This document shows positions 22,344 through 31,926 of a stretch of 64,000 nucleotides of DNA, piece by piece. This DNA comes from Solicoccozyma terricola (Eukaryota > Basidiomycota > Tremellomycetes > Filobasidiales > Piskurozymaceae): assembly GCA_001600875.1 (NCBI GenBank), contig BCLD01000001.1, forward strand, positions 1,115,266 through 1,179,265, in the 5' to 3' direction. Under the pieces are notes generated by a model. The model did no database searches and was not told the origin of the DNA. It saw only the letters and a list, made by a program, of their open reading frames with translations. Each line of letters begins with the position of its first letter. The first letter of the stretch is position 1. A program made the position numbers and the translations under genes.

Positions 22344-24181
22344 ATGACTCTCCCAACATACATCTCCTCTCCGCCTTCACACACCCTTCCTTCCTCTCCT
22401 CCAACCACACACGTCCTCTCCTCCCTTCCTCCTGACCACCTCGCTGCATACGAACAAGCAGTAGAGTACTATTCTGATCCGGAATATAGGGTAGGCAGGA
22501 AAGGTCTGCCTAGTGGTGCGGTTGGAGCAGTCGCCGGGGTCCATATTGGAGATGGAGATGAAGCGAAATTAACAGAGGATGAGATGATTTTCCTGGTGAG
22601 TATGATGAGAGTTCGAGTTTTGGCCCTTCCCGACGGCTGACATCTTTTCACTTATCTTCAAACCGAAAGTCGCAAGAAGGTATCATACGGTTTCTGATCG
22701 CAACAAAATATGATCTTCAAGCTGGGCTTCTTCGTATCGACAAGTGTCTCGCATGGAGAAGGGCATTTGGATGCTACGATGTAAGGAAAATGAGCGAGGA
22801 ATGTGAAGCTGAAGTGGGTTGTCAATTTTCCTACTCTCGGAGAGGTGTGAGACGAGAGAAAGTTTTGGCTGATAATGCTGCAACTTTTTTTTTTTTTTTT
22901 TTTTTGGGGTGGCGGCATATCAGTCACCGTCAGGGAAACAGTTCATCATTGGTTATTCAACATCTGGACAACCAGTACGTTTGTCCGTGGTCCACTGCAT
23001 GGCTCCCTCACTTACCTTGATCAACCAACTATCTCAAATTGCCTAATACAGGTCCTACACATGCTTCCCAATCGGAGTAATACAGAAGCAGGACCTAGAC
23101 AGATGAAACATGCAGTTTACATGCTCGAACGAACTTGTGACATGTTTCCACCTGGAGTATCGTGAGTCCTCCTCCGATCCTCAAAAGATTCAACATGATT
23201 TAGGGAAATGCCCAATACTCACCAAAGGGGGTTTTTTTTTTTTTTTTTTTTAAATCACAGGAATCTGTGTTTGATCATTGATTTTGCTGGGAAGAGATCA
23301 GCACCGACATCTCCAAGTCAAGCTAGACAGTTCATTTCAATCTTGCAAGATTGTTATCCGGTGAGTTTGACTTTTCATCCCTTTTTTGGAGTCTTTCTGT
23401 TGTAGTCTTGTGTTTGAAAATGGGATGCTCGGGATGCTCAATCGAGATGTTTTTCCATCTGTTCAGGAGCGACTTGGTAAAGCCATCTTGTTGTCGGTCC
23501 CTTGGATCGTCAAAAAATTCTTGGATTTCGCGTTCACTTTCGTGGATCCGGTGACGAAGAAGAAGGTGAGTTTCTCGTAGCAGAGAAAGGGGCGTGAAAG
23601 GGGGTTTGTTTATTGAAATCCTTTTGATGGATTATTATTATGCGGGATATAGGTCGCTTGGAATGTTGATATAGTAGAGGAGGGGATTGTGCCCAAGGAA
23701 GCGGCTATCGGAGATTACGGTGGAGACATTCCTGTAAGTGTTGTTTTTTGACGTTGGTGAGCTCCAATCCATTGTTATTCCAACTGAATATAAACGCTCC
23801 CGGATCCCGCAGTTTACCTATGACCACGATGATTATTGGCCAACGCTACTTGAAGTTTGCCTCAAGCGACGCGAGGCATATCGACAAGCATGGAGACAGC
23901 TGGGCGGAGGCGTTGGACGCTCGGAATGGGATTTTAAGCGTGCAGCGTTGGGTTCGGACTCGGCGGAGACGGCGATCGTCAACGTAACAACGGAGGGAAC
24001 GCCGGTGTCTGCGACTGTGCCGGCAGGATTGACGGTGGCCATGGATTCGAATGAGAAGGATCAGTCGCCTAGGAGCGTGACTAGTCCTGCGGAAACGCTA
24101 CTTGGCGAGGACGGTGAGGTGGATGTCAAGCTTGCCGATGTGAGGGAGGATGTGCGGATGGCTCAGCAGGTCTCTGCATGA
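22344..24181 (+). CDS. Sec14-like CRAL-TRIO lipid-transfer protein
   Basis: Predicted phosphatidylinositol/phospholipid transfer protein of the cytosol-membrane interface. ATG 22344 starts MTLPTYISSPPSHTL. The CRAL-TRIO N-terminal helices read FLIATKYDLQAGLLRIDKCL and AWRRAFGCYDVRKMSEECEA. The lipid-binding fold follows as KQFIIGYSTSGQP, VLHMLPNRSNTEAGPRQMKH, NLCLIIDFAGKRS, ARQFISILQDCYP, ERLGKAILLSVPWIVKKF and FAFTFVDPVTKKKVAW, then IPKEAAIGDYGGDIPF with the variant VPKEAAIGDYGGDIPF seen here. The C-terminal 120 residues are acidic and low-complexity. Seven or so introns join in phase; two contain T-runs of 20-21 close to the acceptor (22885-22905, 23232-23251). It resembles the Pdr16/Pdr17 branch more than Sec14 itself, but the paralogue is not settled. 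Confidence 0.85.
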
Positions 24182-24339
24182 TAGAATTCGAGATAGAGTG
24201 CTGAAACTTAGATGAGATGTTGGTTTGGATTGTCTGTATGAAACATTTTCGTTGTCACTCCATATATATGTCTCCTATACCTGCCGAGCGTCTCTCTCGG
24301 GCGGGGCTACAACATGTATGCATGAGAGCATGAGCTCAC

Positions 24340-24812
24340 TCAAGCCCCAGCGCTGGGCCGGTATGATGCCATCAACGTCGTGTACCTCGCCTGACCTGCG
24401 TTCATCGCCTTTGCCACCGTCCCTTTCTTGCTTCCCAGGATCTCCAACGCAGCGAGATCCGCCTTGGCCTGAATCTGGTCGAGTGTGAGTTCAGTAACCT
24501 CCTTCGCACATGCGCTCTGACGCAGATCTTCGGCGGACTGCTTGATAATATCGATGCTTTCGGAGCGCTTCTTGAAGTAGGCGGAGAAGGTGTTTGCCGG
24601 GCTGTAGATGGGATCGGAAACCTGTTTGGCTGGAGAGGGACTGGTCTTGGGAGTCGCCGATGTGGGTCCGGTGGAACTTGGCGAGCTGCTTGTATCAACG
24701 GTCAAGGGCTTGGTATCCTGGGGCGGGGTGAGGAGGAGGGGAGGGGGGGGGGGGGTGGGGGGGCAAAGTCAGGAGCGAGCAACCAGCAGCTATGGTGCAT
24801 ACTCACGGTCAT
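24340..24812 (-). CDS. Small unknown protein with 6-nt first coding exon
   Basis: Not recognised; about 125 residues. The long exon (24340-24717) encodes DTKPLTVDTSSSPSSTGP, then SDPIYSPANTFSAYFKKRSE and LTLDQIQAKADLAALEILG, which look helical. It starts just after a CCCCAG acceptor. Upstream, ATGACC followed by GTGAGT (24807-24812) supplies the start in frame, so only Met-Thr come from exon 1. The 89-nt intron (24718-24806) carries a G-rich tract (C-rich in the transcript). A GTCAGG donor inside the last codons (near 24390) leaves open another 3' exon. The divergent space to the next gene holds no other gene. Confidence 0.5.
24743..24763. repeat. Poly-G tract in intron
   Basis: About 20 G with one T, inside the 89-nt intron of the small unknown gene; the transcript would read C. 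Confidence 0.85.
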
Positions 24813-25285
24813 CCTGTTGATGGAATGGAAAGTTGGGAAGATGGTTGAGGTAGTGGAGCCGCCGAAATGAGTATACGGAAGGGGTCGTCGGTTGAGGTTG
24901 ACATGCTGCTCGTTTATATACGCCCTGCCTTGACGCTACCCGTCGAATCGGACTTCCAACGACATGATCATCCTCGTTCACCCTCCCTCGCTTCTCGATA
25001 AAGGAGTAACAACCGGGACTGCTGCTCCGTCGAGTAAAAAGGGACATGTTAACCTCCCTTTGGCCGTCTACGATGTCTGATACTGCATGTTGACAAGCTA
25101 TACATGACCAGAGGGTGCACCTGTCACCCGCCTTTTCTTCCTTCGCCCCGCATGAAGCAGACCCAGACCATCCATCAAGGAAACCGAGCAGCGTCAAAAG
25201 TTCGCCTCGCCCAAGCCTGAAGTGTCCGTTTTCCGTTCCCGTATCAAAGCACAGATTCTAGGTGACGTCCGATTGCCCCTCGCAT
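24813..25285. other. Region between the small unknown gene and the wall protein gene
   Basis: Promoter/leader of the small minus-strand gene and the 3' flank of the wall-protein gene, which is also on the minus strand. An open frame across 24813-25197 has no family support and merely contains the start of the small gene. Confidence 0.4.
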
Positions 25286-26956
25286 TTAGAGGACCAAGAT
25301 GGCTCCTACTCCTGCTACGACGGCGATGGACAACGGGCCAACATGAGAGATGGAAGCCATTCCTCCACTGGCTATTGTCTGAACGGATCCCGACGACGAA
25401 GCGGCGGGAGAAGAGGTACGGCTGGTCACGGTGGAGACGGCGGTGACGACGATTGGAATTGTCGTTCCGGCAGTAGTGGAGCTGTGAGATAATGCAAGTG
25501 TGGTCAGCGCGTAAAACCTACTTGATAAAAGCTTCAAAGTCGAAGCATTGGTCTGTAGACTGTGAGGACCGAACGAATGCGTACCTGCTGGTCTCAGTGA
25601 CAGTCACCACAGCGACGGTCCCCGAGCCGTTCGTCGTCGTCGCCGCCGCCGCGGCTGCAGCTACCGAAGTCGAGGAAGACGAGCTGGTAGGTGAAGAGGT
25701 CGAGACGGAGCTCGATGTACTGCTCAGCGGACGGAAACACACGAGACATGCACCGTAGGAGAAGACCAAAAAAAAGAAAAGAAAAAAAAACGAAACCACC
25801 CGGCGAACCGAATGATTAGCATGCTGATTGACGGGGGATGGTCTTACCACTCTGCGCGGATTTAACCCGCGCCAGAGGGTTCTACCCGACAACCCCTTGT
25901 AACATGTCGAATCGACACCAGAACGGAATAAAAAAAAGGACGATCCGCAACAACTCACGTTGAAGTAGATTCGCTGGTTGACGATGACGACGACGACGAT
26001 TTGTTGGTGGATGTTGATGTGTTGTTCGTTGACGTGGATGTAGATACAACGCTTAATGGTTCAGAAAATGCTGTGGCTGAACCTGAAGCGGTCGATCCGG
26101 AAGACGACTGGTGAGGAAGATCATCGCGCCGTTGATAAATGAGTTACTTTTACCTCCCCCTCCCCGCCGCCTCTCCCCCCCCCCCCCTCCCCACACTCAC
26201 AGAACTCGATGCAAGACAACTGGAATCCCCATCACCGACTTGAACATTCTGTACATACCCAATCGCACCACTCGCGTCTTTGATTTGAAAGAACAGATCC
26301 GTTCCAGCCGGTTGAGTGACTTTCCATGTATAAGACGAGTCGGATATATCGGGTATAGTTTCAAGCATTGTGGTGGGGATGTAATATCCACCGATGGCAA
26401 TCTCTAAAGTGGATGGTGCCTGGGGGGTGGGGGGGGGGGGGGGGGAAAGTGGGGGAACAACAAAGAAAGAAAGAAATACCCAAAAAAGAAAAACGAAAGG
26501 ATGAATGTCAGTTTCAAAAGAACAGTCCTATCAATCAGACCACCAGGCTCCTCTCCTCCGACGGCCTCCGAGGTTTTCCACCCCATTTCCCAATCGCTCT
26601 CCCGTCCTGCTCGAATATCAACCCCCCCCCCCCTCCCCCCCCACCAAAACGGACAGAACTCATCGCCACGCGAACTGGATCACCCGCATCCTGGGACACC
26701 AAGATCCGAATCGAGAAACCGGTTCATTGGTGGGGGGGGGGGGGGGGGGTTTCCCCCCCTACCATGTTGAAGCGCAATGCACCGCACCGACCACGAATTG
26801 TAGTTAAAAAGTGACTAGTCATTGTGTTCTATCGTTCTATAGGTTCGTATCCCCCGCTCAATCGCGTCATGCCCCTCCCCCCCCCCCCCCCCCCGCGGGC
26901 GGTGGGGATGTGAGGGGATATGACGGTGGTATTGAATGAGAACGTTGAATGAGAAA

Positions 26957-26987
<31 letters not shown>

Positions 26988-27316
26988 TGTAATTTCCCCG
27001 TTCCCCGATCGATTACTCTCCAACACGAGGTACCTCCCTCCCTCCCCCACCCCCACCCCCACCCCCACCCCCTCCCCCCTCCAGGCGCCATCACCGCACT
27101 AACCTTCGCCCCACTCCAACTAATCAAACCATCTTGACAAACAACCAATCCATTCGCTTCAACTGTAATATTTGAAATCGGAGCTCCAGCTAAGATGGTA
27201 CCGATTTCTTTCTTTTGTGGTTGTGATGATGAGGGAGAGGGAGAGGGAGAAGGGGAGGGGGTGGCGAGGGAGGGGGTGGATAGGAGGATGATGGTGAGGA
27301 TTGAAAGAAGAGACAT
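25286..27316 (-). CDS. Ser/Thr-rich GPI-anchored cell-wall protein
   Basis: Secreted wall protein. ATG 27316 gives the signal peptide MSLLSILTIILLSTPSLATP. A beta-sandwich of the basidiomycete Ser/Thr-rich GPI (Kre9/Knh1-like) type follows: ISNITVEANGLVVCQDGLIS WSGAK, FSIRILVSQDAGDPVRVAMS, IAIGGYYIPTTMLETIPDIS, SSYTWKVTQPAGTDLFFQI and GYVQNVQVGDGDSSCLASS. Then come long Ser/Thr/Ala stretches (25500-26110) and the C-terminal hydrophobic tail VGPLSIAVVAGVGAILVL, which fits a GPI signal. Some middle exons (26500-27100) are uncertain because the introns are crowded with C- and G-runs and a CGA microsatellite. A repeat of C residues in the transcript directly precedes the start codon. A longer in-frame upstream poly-Pro reading was rejected. 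Confidence 0.72.
26420..26894. repeat. Cluster of alternating poly-G and poly-C tracts
   Basis: G at 26420-26446, C at 26622-26641, G at 26732-26749 and C at 26877-26894, all in or beside introns of the wall-protein gene. Smaller C-runs are at 26176-26186. Confidence 0.85.
26956..26987. repeat. ACG trinucleotide microsatellite
   Basis: About ten tandem ACG units in a probable intron of the wall-protein gene. Confidence 0.85.
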
Positions 27317-27319
27317 TTT

Positions 27320-27324
27320 GGGGG

Positions 27325-27380
<56 letters not shown>

Positions 27381-27381
27381 G

Positions 27382-27422
<41 letters not shown>
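27320..27422. repeat. Giant poly-G tract (poly-C leader of the minus-strand gene)
   Basis: 53 uninterrupted G (27327-27379), a short TGGGA break, then 38 more G (27385-27422). On the transcribed minus strand this is poly-C ending four bases before the ATG at 27316. Confidence 0.9.
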
Positions 27423-27424
<2 letters not shown>

Positions 27425-27576
27425 CTGTGGTTTCTGGGTAATGGACGGACGGAGGGAAGGGAGAAGTATTAGTTGGAGAAAGTATAGATGGGGTTTGCGT
27501 GGACGGGTCCGTCGTGATAACGGGTGGGTTTGTTGGGAGAATGTTAAATCAAAAGAAACCGTAGAATGATTGCTCA

Positions 27577-27750
27577 TTGCGTTCGCGAAACAGAGTAATG
27601 CTCGCTCGCGAGAGTAATATCACTCCGTTCACGAGGAGAGTAATGCTCGCTATGCTCGCGAAGAAATCAATTCTCACTCCGTTCGCAAGAAGAGACTATT
27701 GCTCTCTTCGCTCACAAGAAGAGTAATGCTCACTCCATTCACACTCCACT
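27577..27750 (-). repeat. Intron-associated repeat family, locus 1
   Basis: On the minus strand, modules such as GCGAACGGAGTGAG, GCGAGCATAGCGAGCATTAC and GTGAGCGAAGAGAGCA recur every 25-35 nt. They lie just downstream of a GTGAGT near 27770. More diverged than the 28.7 kb array. Confidence 0.7.
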
Positions 27751-28087
27751 CGCCGATAACACTCACCAAAGACCCAAAACGAACGACGCGACCTTTCTAA
27801 ATATGATACCTCTGTGGATATTTCTCGATGTGTGTGTGTGTGTTATACCAACGTGTGGGAATATGAAACTCTTGATTGTAGTTTGAGATGTAATACCTAG
27901 CTGTATCCTTGCTGAATGAGTGAGTGAGAGGACCCTTCCCCCCCCCTCCCTCCCTTCCCACCCCCCCTTCCCTCCTTCGATGTGAGTCACGTGACACCCT
28001 GTCCCCCTATTCGCGCTAATGAGGGAGAGAGAGCACACACCTTTCAGTCAGGGAGAGGGGGTGGGGGGGGGGAGGGGAGGGGTGGAG

Positions 28088-28126
28088 ACAACGGGACAAC
28101 GGGGGACAACGGGGCAACGGGGGGGA
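28088..28126. repeat. Imperfect ACAACGGG tandem repeat
   Basis: Four units (ACAACGGG, ACAACGGGGG, ACAACGGGG, CAACGGGGGG) of 8-10 nt in non-coding DNA. Confidence 0.75.
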
Positions 28127-28537
28127 TTACTCACGCTGACGCATATCTCAATGGACTAGCTAATTCATGGAATAGAGAAGAAAAGGGGAGGGGGGGGGAG
28201 GGAGTTCATTCCCGGCATACCACACACAGAGAGAACATGGACATGGACATGGGACGTGGATCAATCATGCATCTGTTCAGTCCGTATCGGATAGACAGTT
28301 GACTCCATGGGACTTGGCCCGGGGGGAGGGAAGGGGTAGGGGGTAGGTGGTTGGTTGGTTGATGATCTACGCTGCTAGGGATTCGGGAAATGTATGTCAC
28401 GTGATTATTATCTTGAATGTCAACAATCACATCGGTCCATCGGTCCATCGTTCAACAAAGCCCATCGAACATCCACACCTCCCTTGCCCACACCTCCCCC
28501 TCCCCCACCCCTACCCCCACCCCCCGCGGCACCCATC

Positions 28538-30430
28538 ATGTCATCCCACCATCACTACTCGATTACAAACCCACCAATGACTCCAAAACCATTGGCTAGT
28601 ACTACAATGTTATTGACTCCTCCACCGGTTAAAGCGAGGTTGGACGTTTTGGAAAAACAGTGTCAGGGGTTGATTTTTGGGAAGGGGGTGGTGGAGGTGA
28701 GTGAGCGCGAGCGTAGCGAGCATTCTGAGTGAGCGAAGCGAGCAATAATATCTTCGTGCGAACGGAGTGAGCACTGTTCTCTTCGCGAGCGAAGCGAGCA
28801 TTCTTCTCTTTGCGAACGGAGTGAGCATTATTCTCTTTGTCTTCGCGAGCAAAGCGAGCATTATGCTCTTCTGTCTTCGCGGAGCGAAGACTAGGCTCCC
28901 GTTAGGGAGCTCTTCTTCTGCGAGCGAAGCGAGCAATAATATCTTCTTGCGAACGGAGTGAGCACTCTTCTCTTCGCGAGCGAAGCGAGCATTCTTCTCT
29001 TCCTTCTTCGCGGAGCGAAGACTATTGTCTTGCGAGCATAGCGAGCATTCTTCTCTTTGCGAACGGAGTGAGCATTATTCTCTTTGTCTTCGCGAGCGAA
29101 GCGAGCATTATTCTCTTCCTTCTTTGCTCCTCGAAGACTATTGTCTTGCGAGCATAGCGAGCATTCTTCTCTTCCTTCTTTGCTCCTCGTCAGGGATTGG
29201 GGGTCAATTTACTGATCTGATTTATACGATTTCTTTCTTTCTTTTTTCTTTTCTTTTCTTCTCTTTATTCCCCCCCCTTTCCCCTCCACCCCCACCCCCC
29301 TCCTGTTCCACATCCCCTCCCTCTCACAGCGTAAACATAAATCTGAAATCTCATCACTCGTCAAACAACTCAACACGACTCTATCGACGTTGAATGAGAT
29401 TCAAACAGAATTGGAAATAACCAAGAAACGTGTTGTTTCATTTGAAGAGATGGAGAGGAGGGGGAATAAGGGTTGGGAGAAGGAGAAGGAGGGGGTGGGT
29501 TGGTTGGGAGCCGCGCGGGGGGGGGGGGGGCGGGGAGTGGGACCGGGTGACTGATCTGTCCCTCTTTGTCTCCTGCTTCTTTTCCCACTCCTCTCACCCC
29601 CTCCCCCCACCCCACCCCTGCGCGCACAGATGCAACTCCAAGCGACATTAACGAGACAAAGAGCTGCGTTGGTGATCGCTGAAGAACAAGTTCGGATTAT
29701 TGATCTTGAGAGGGAATGTATAGAGGGTGTTAAACAACGACGTGAGTGGTCATATCCGGTGGGAAGAGAGGGGAAGTGCCGTCTGATCGTGTCATCGGAA
29801 CCCCCCCGCGGCGCCCCACCCCAGTCATTCATGAACACAAGTTGGCGTTGTTCAAATCGAGAGAAGAGGATTTGAATGCAACGATTAGGAATTTAAAGGT
29901 CAGTCTGGGGCGGGGGGTCTCCTCCAAATATCCCTCTCAGAAGGGTACACTGATCGATCGGACGTTTCCCCCCCATCGCGTTTATATCACATCACAGGGT
30001 GAAAACGTCGTTATGACGACCACTCTATCCACAATCCGACAACGTCATCGTGCTACACTCTCCAAGCTACAAAAAACAACAACCGATCTCTCCTCTCTAA
30101 CATCCCGTCATGCCACATTGACGAAATCAAACGAATCAGTCGTTGAAGAACTTTTATCCACTCGTGAGACGTTGGAAACGATGGAACGTGAATTAGGCGA
30201 TTTGAGGAGGGAAGTGGAGGATGGGAAGAAAATAAAGTCAAAGTTGGAAAAAGTCATCGTAGGGTTGAAAGAGAGATCTGATGAGAAACAGACAGAGTTG
30301 GATGGGTGGTTGAGAGAGGAGAAGGGGAATAATGGTGAAGTGAGTTTACGCAATTGAGCGCACCTCGCGACGTGGGGTTGGTCCGTAGTAGCGTCGTCGT
30401 CGTCGTCGTTGGAGCTGAGTAACCCCCCCC

Positions 30431-30484
<54 letters not shown>

Positions 30485-31696
30485 CCCCAATTCCCACCCC
30501 CAGGTCGACAAGGAAATTCGCTCTCTTAAACATGAAGTCAAGAACCTCCGCTCGGACCTCTGTACTCGCTCCGAAGAAGTTTCTGAACTCGAATTGGAGA
30601 CGGAACGACTTCGAGCGAGTTTACGTGAAAAGGAAAAGGAGATTAGACGTGGTGCTCGTCAGCAGGATGAGAATGGTAGGGTCGCAGAGCTGGAGGTGAG
30701 AGTTGTTGGATGGTTGGTGGTTTGGTTCGCATGGGTGGCTGATATCAACGACTGGGGGGTTTTTCTTTTTTCCCCGCGCAGGCCCAACTTTCCACTTTCA
30801 GAGCGATGGCGGTTCGGCCAACTGTCGCGGCTGATATTGACATGGAAGATATCCCCGCGACTGTCCGTATCCTCGCCCCCCGAGAGAGAGATCCTCGTAC
30901 CACTAGCTGATTTCGTTTCCTCTGACACATCCGCAGAAGACCCAACAGAAGCGGAAGAAGAACGTCGAGGACGACGTCGCGACACAAATCAAGAAGGTCG
31001 CCAAGGTGAGTTGACCGGGTTTTCCAGTCGTCTCCTCGATCACCCAATCTCAGCTCTATACGACCTCTTCGCATAGAAGACAAACACCTCAACCACCGAA
31101 GCCGCTACTCGTCATCGTGTCAAACCGACTTCTTACACGGAAGCAGCAGACTCCTCTGGCTCCGAGGATGAAGCATCACCTAGACCCGCTCCTCGCAAGA
31201 AGATCGCCGAAAGGGAATCTGCACTGCCTGGTGTTAAACGTCCATTCGCAGAGAGCAATGTTCAGGAATCGGCTGCTCCCTCACAGGATACCGTCGAGAT
31301 CGTTCCTCCTCCAAAGCCAAAATCAAAAGAAAGCCTGAAAAAGATCAATTCGATATTTGTGAAACCTGTGTTGAAGATTAGTAAACCGGTTGAGATACCC
31401 GCCGCACCGATGATTGAAGAGGACCAACCGGTAGAGAAGAAGAAGAAGCGGAAGTTGGGAGGGATGGGTGGGAAGACGGCGTTTGACTGGAATCAGATCG
31501 AGGTACGCTGTAGTGGTTTTCAATCTCCAACCCCCACCGACTATCGTAATCCCGAAGCTGACCAACCGACGTTCCTCCCTTGCAGCACCCAGAAGGTCCA
31601 ATCCCTTCGTACCTCTCGCCTGTGAAGAAGTCGACTGGGACGCTCCCGCGAGCTGGATGGGGACCGACGTCAAAGAGCTTTGTGCCGAGGTTATGA
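28538..31696 (+). CDS. Coiled-coil protein of unknown function
   Basis: Not recognised. ATG 28538 starts MSSHHHYSITNPPMTPKPLA. After a 633-nt first intron (28697-29329), exons encode heptad-rich helices: RKHKSEISSLVKQLNTTLST, MQLQATLTRQRAALVIAEEQ, RQRHRATLSKLQKTTTDLSS, MERELGDLRREVEDGKKIKS and VDKEIRSLKHEVKNLRSDL. The C-terminus is basic and Pro/Ser-rich (RKKIAERESALPGVKRPFAE, EKKKKRKLGGMGGKTAFDW). It ends with HPEGPIPSYLSPVKKST and GPTSKSFVPRL, stop 31694-31696. The shape suits a cytoskeletal, spindle-pole or chromosome scaffold (inference only). Introns are far longer than elsewhere and full of repeats: the 26-nt array, a G-run at 29518-29530 and a 50-C run. Confidence 0.65.
28702..29190 (+). 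repeat. Intron-associated repeat family, locus 2 (main array)
   Basis: About 15 imperfect modules of roughly 26 nt: a 15-nt core GCGARCRNAGYGAGC followed by ATTMTTCTCTTY-type spacers. Variants alternate GCGAGCGAAGCGAGC and GCGAACGGAGTGAGC. Interspersed hairpins include CTTCGCGGAGCGAAG and GGCTCCCGTTAGGGAGCTC. The array starts directly after the donor of intron 1 of the coiled-coil gene and fills most of that intron. Confidence 0.9.
30423..30481. repeat. Poly-C tract in intron
   Basis: Eight C, one T, then 50 uninterrupted C (30432-30481), close to the acceptor of an intron in the coiled-coil gene and preceded by GTCGTC repeats. Confidence 0.9.
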
Positions 31697-31813
31697 AGTG
31701 GTTGATGGCGTGTTGTTGGGGTGCGTTGGTGCGTTGGTGCTTTGCTGCGATGCACTGCAGTTGTGGATGATGATGTACCAGTAGATGAAACTTGTCTTTG
31801 GCCGGATTGATTG

Positions 31814-31846
31814 GATTTGCCACCCGATTTGCCACCCGATTTGCCA
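31814..31846. repeat. 12-bp tandem repeat
   Basis: GATTTGCCACCC twice plus a partial third copy, in the 230-bp space between the coiled-coil gene and VPS18. Confidence 0.85.
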
Positions 31847-31926
31847 CGTGCGCGGATTGAGTGGTTGGGAGTAGTAGTTGAGTGACCAGTCCTCTGTTCA
31901 TCCATTGCAACACCGTTCAGACGTCC

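Larger units (their letters stand above)
27423..28537. other. Divergent region between the wall-protein and coiled-coil genes
   Basis: No gene supported. Holds a repeat array (27577-27750), a GTGAGT donor on the minus strand near 27770 (suggesting a 5' UTR intron of the wall-protein gene), CT- and G-rich stretches (27930-28080), and an imperfect ACAACGGG tandem (28088-28126). Confidence 0.45.

Noticed and set aside
24813..25197. Open frame upstream of the small unknown gene
   Set aside because: It overlaps the 5' flank; the splice from ATGACC explains the coding start better.
27317..27577. N-terminal poly-proline extension of the wall protein
   Set aside because: It is only the translation of the poly-C leader; the signal peptide starts at ATG 27316, so a poly-Pro head would block secretion.
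28702..29190. CRISPR-like direct repeat array
   Set aside because: Repeats are imperfect, spacers are themselves repetitive and there are no cas genes; the host is a eukaryote and the array lies in an intron.
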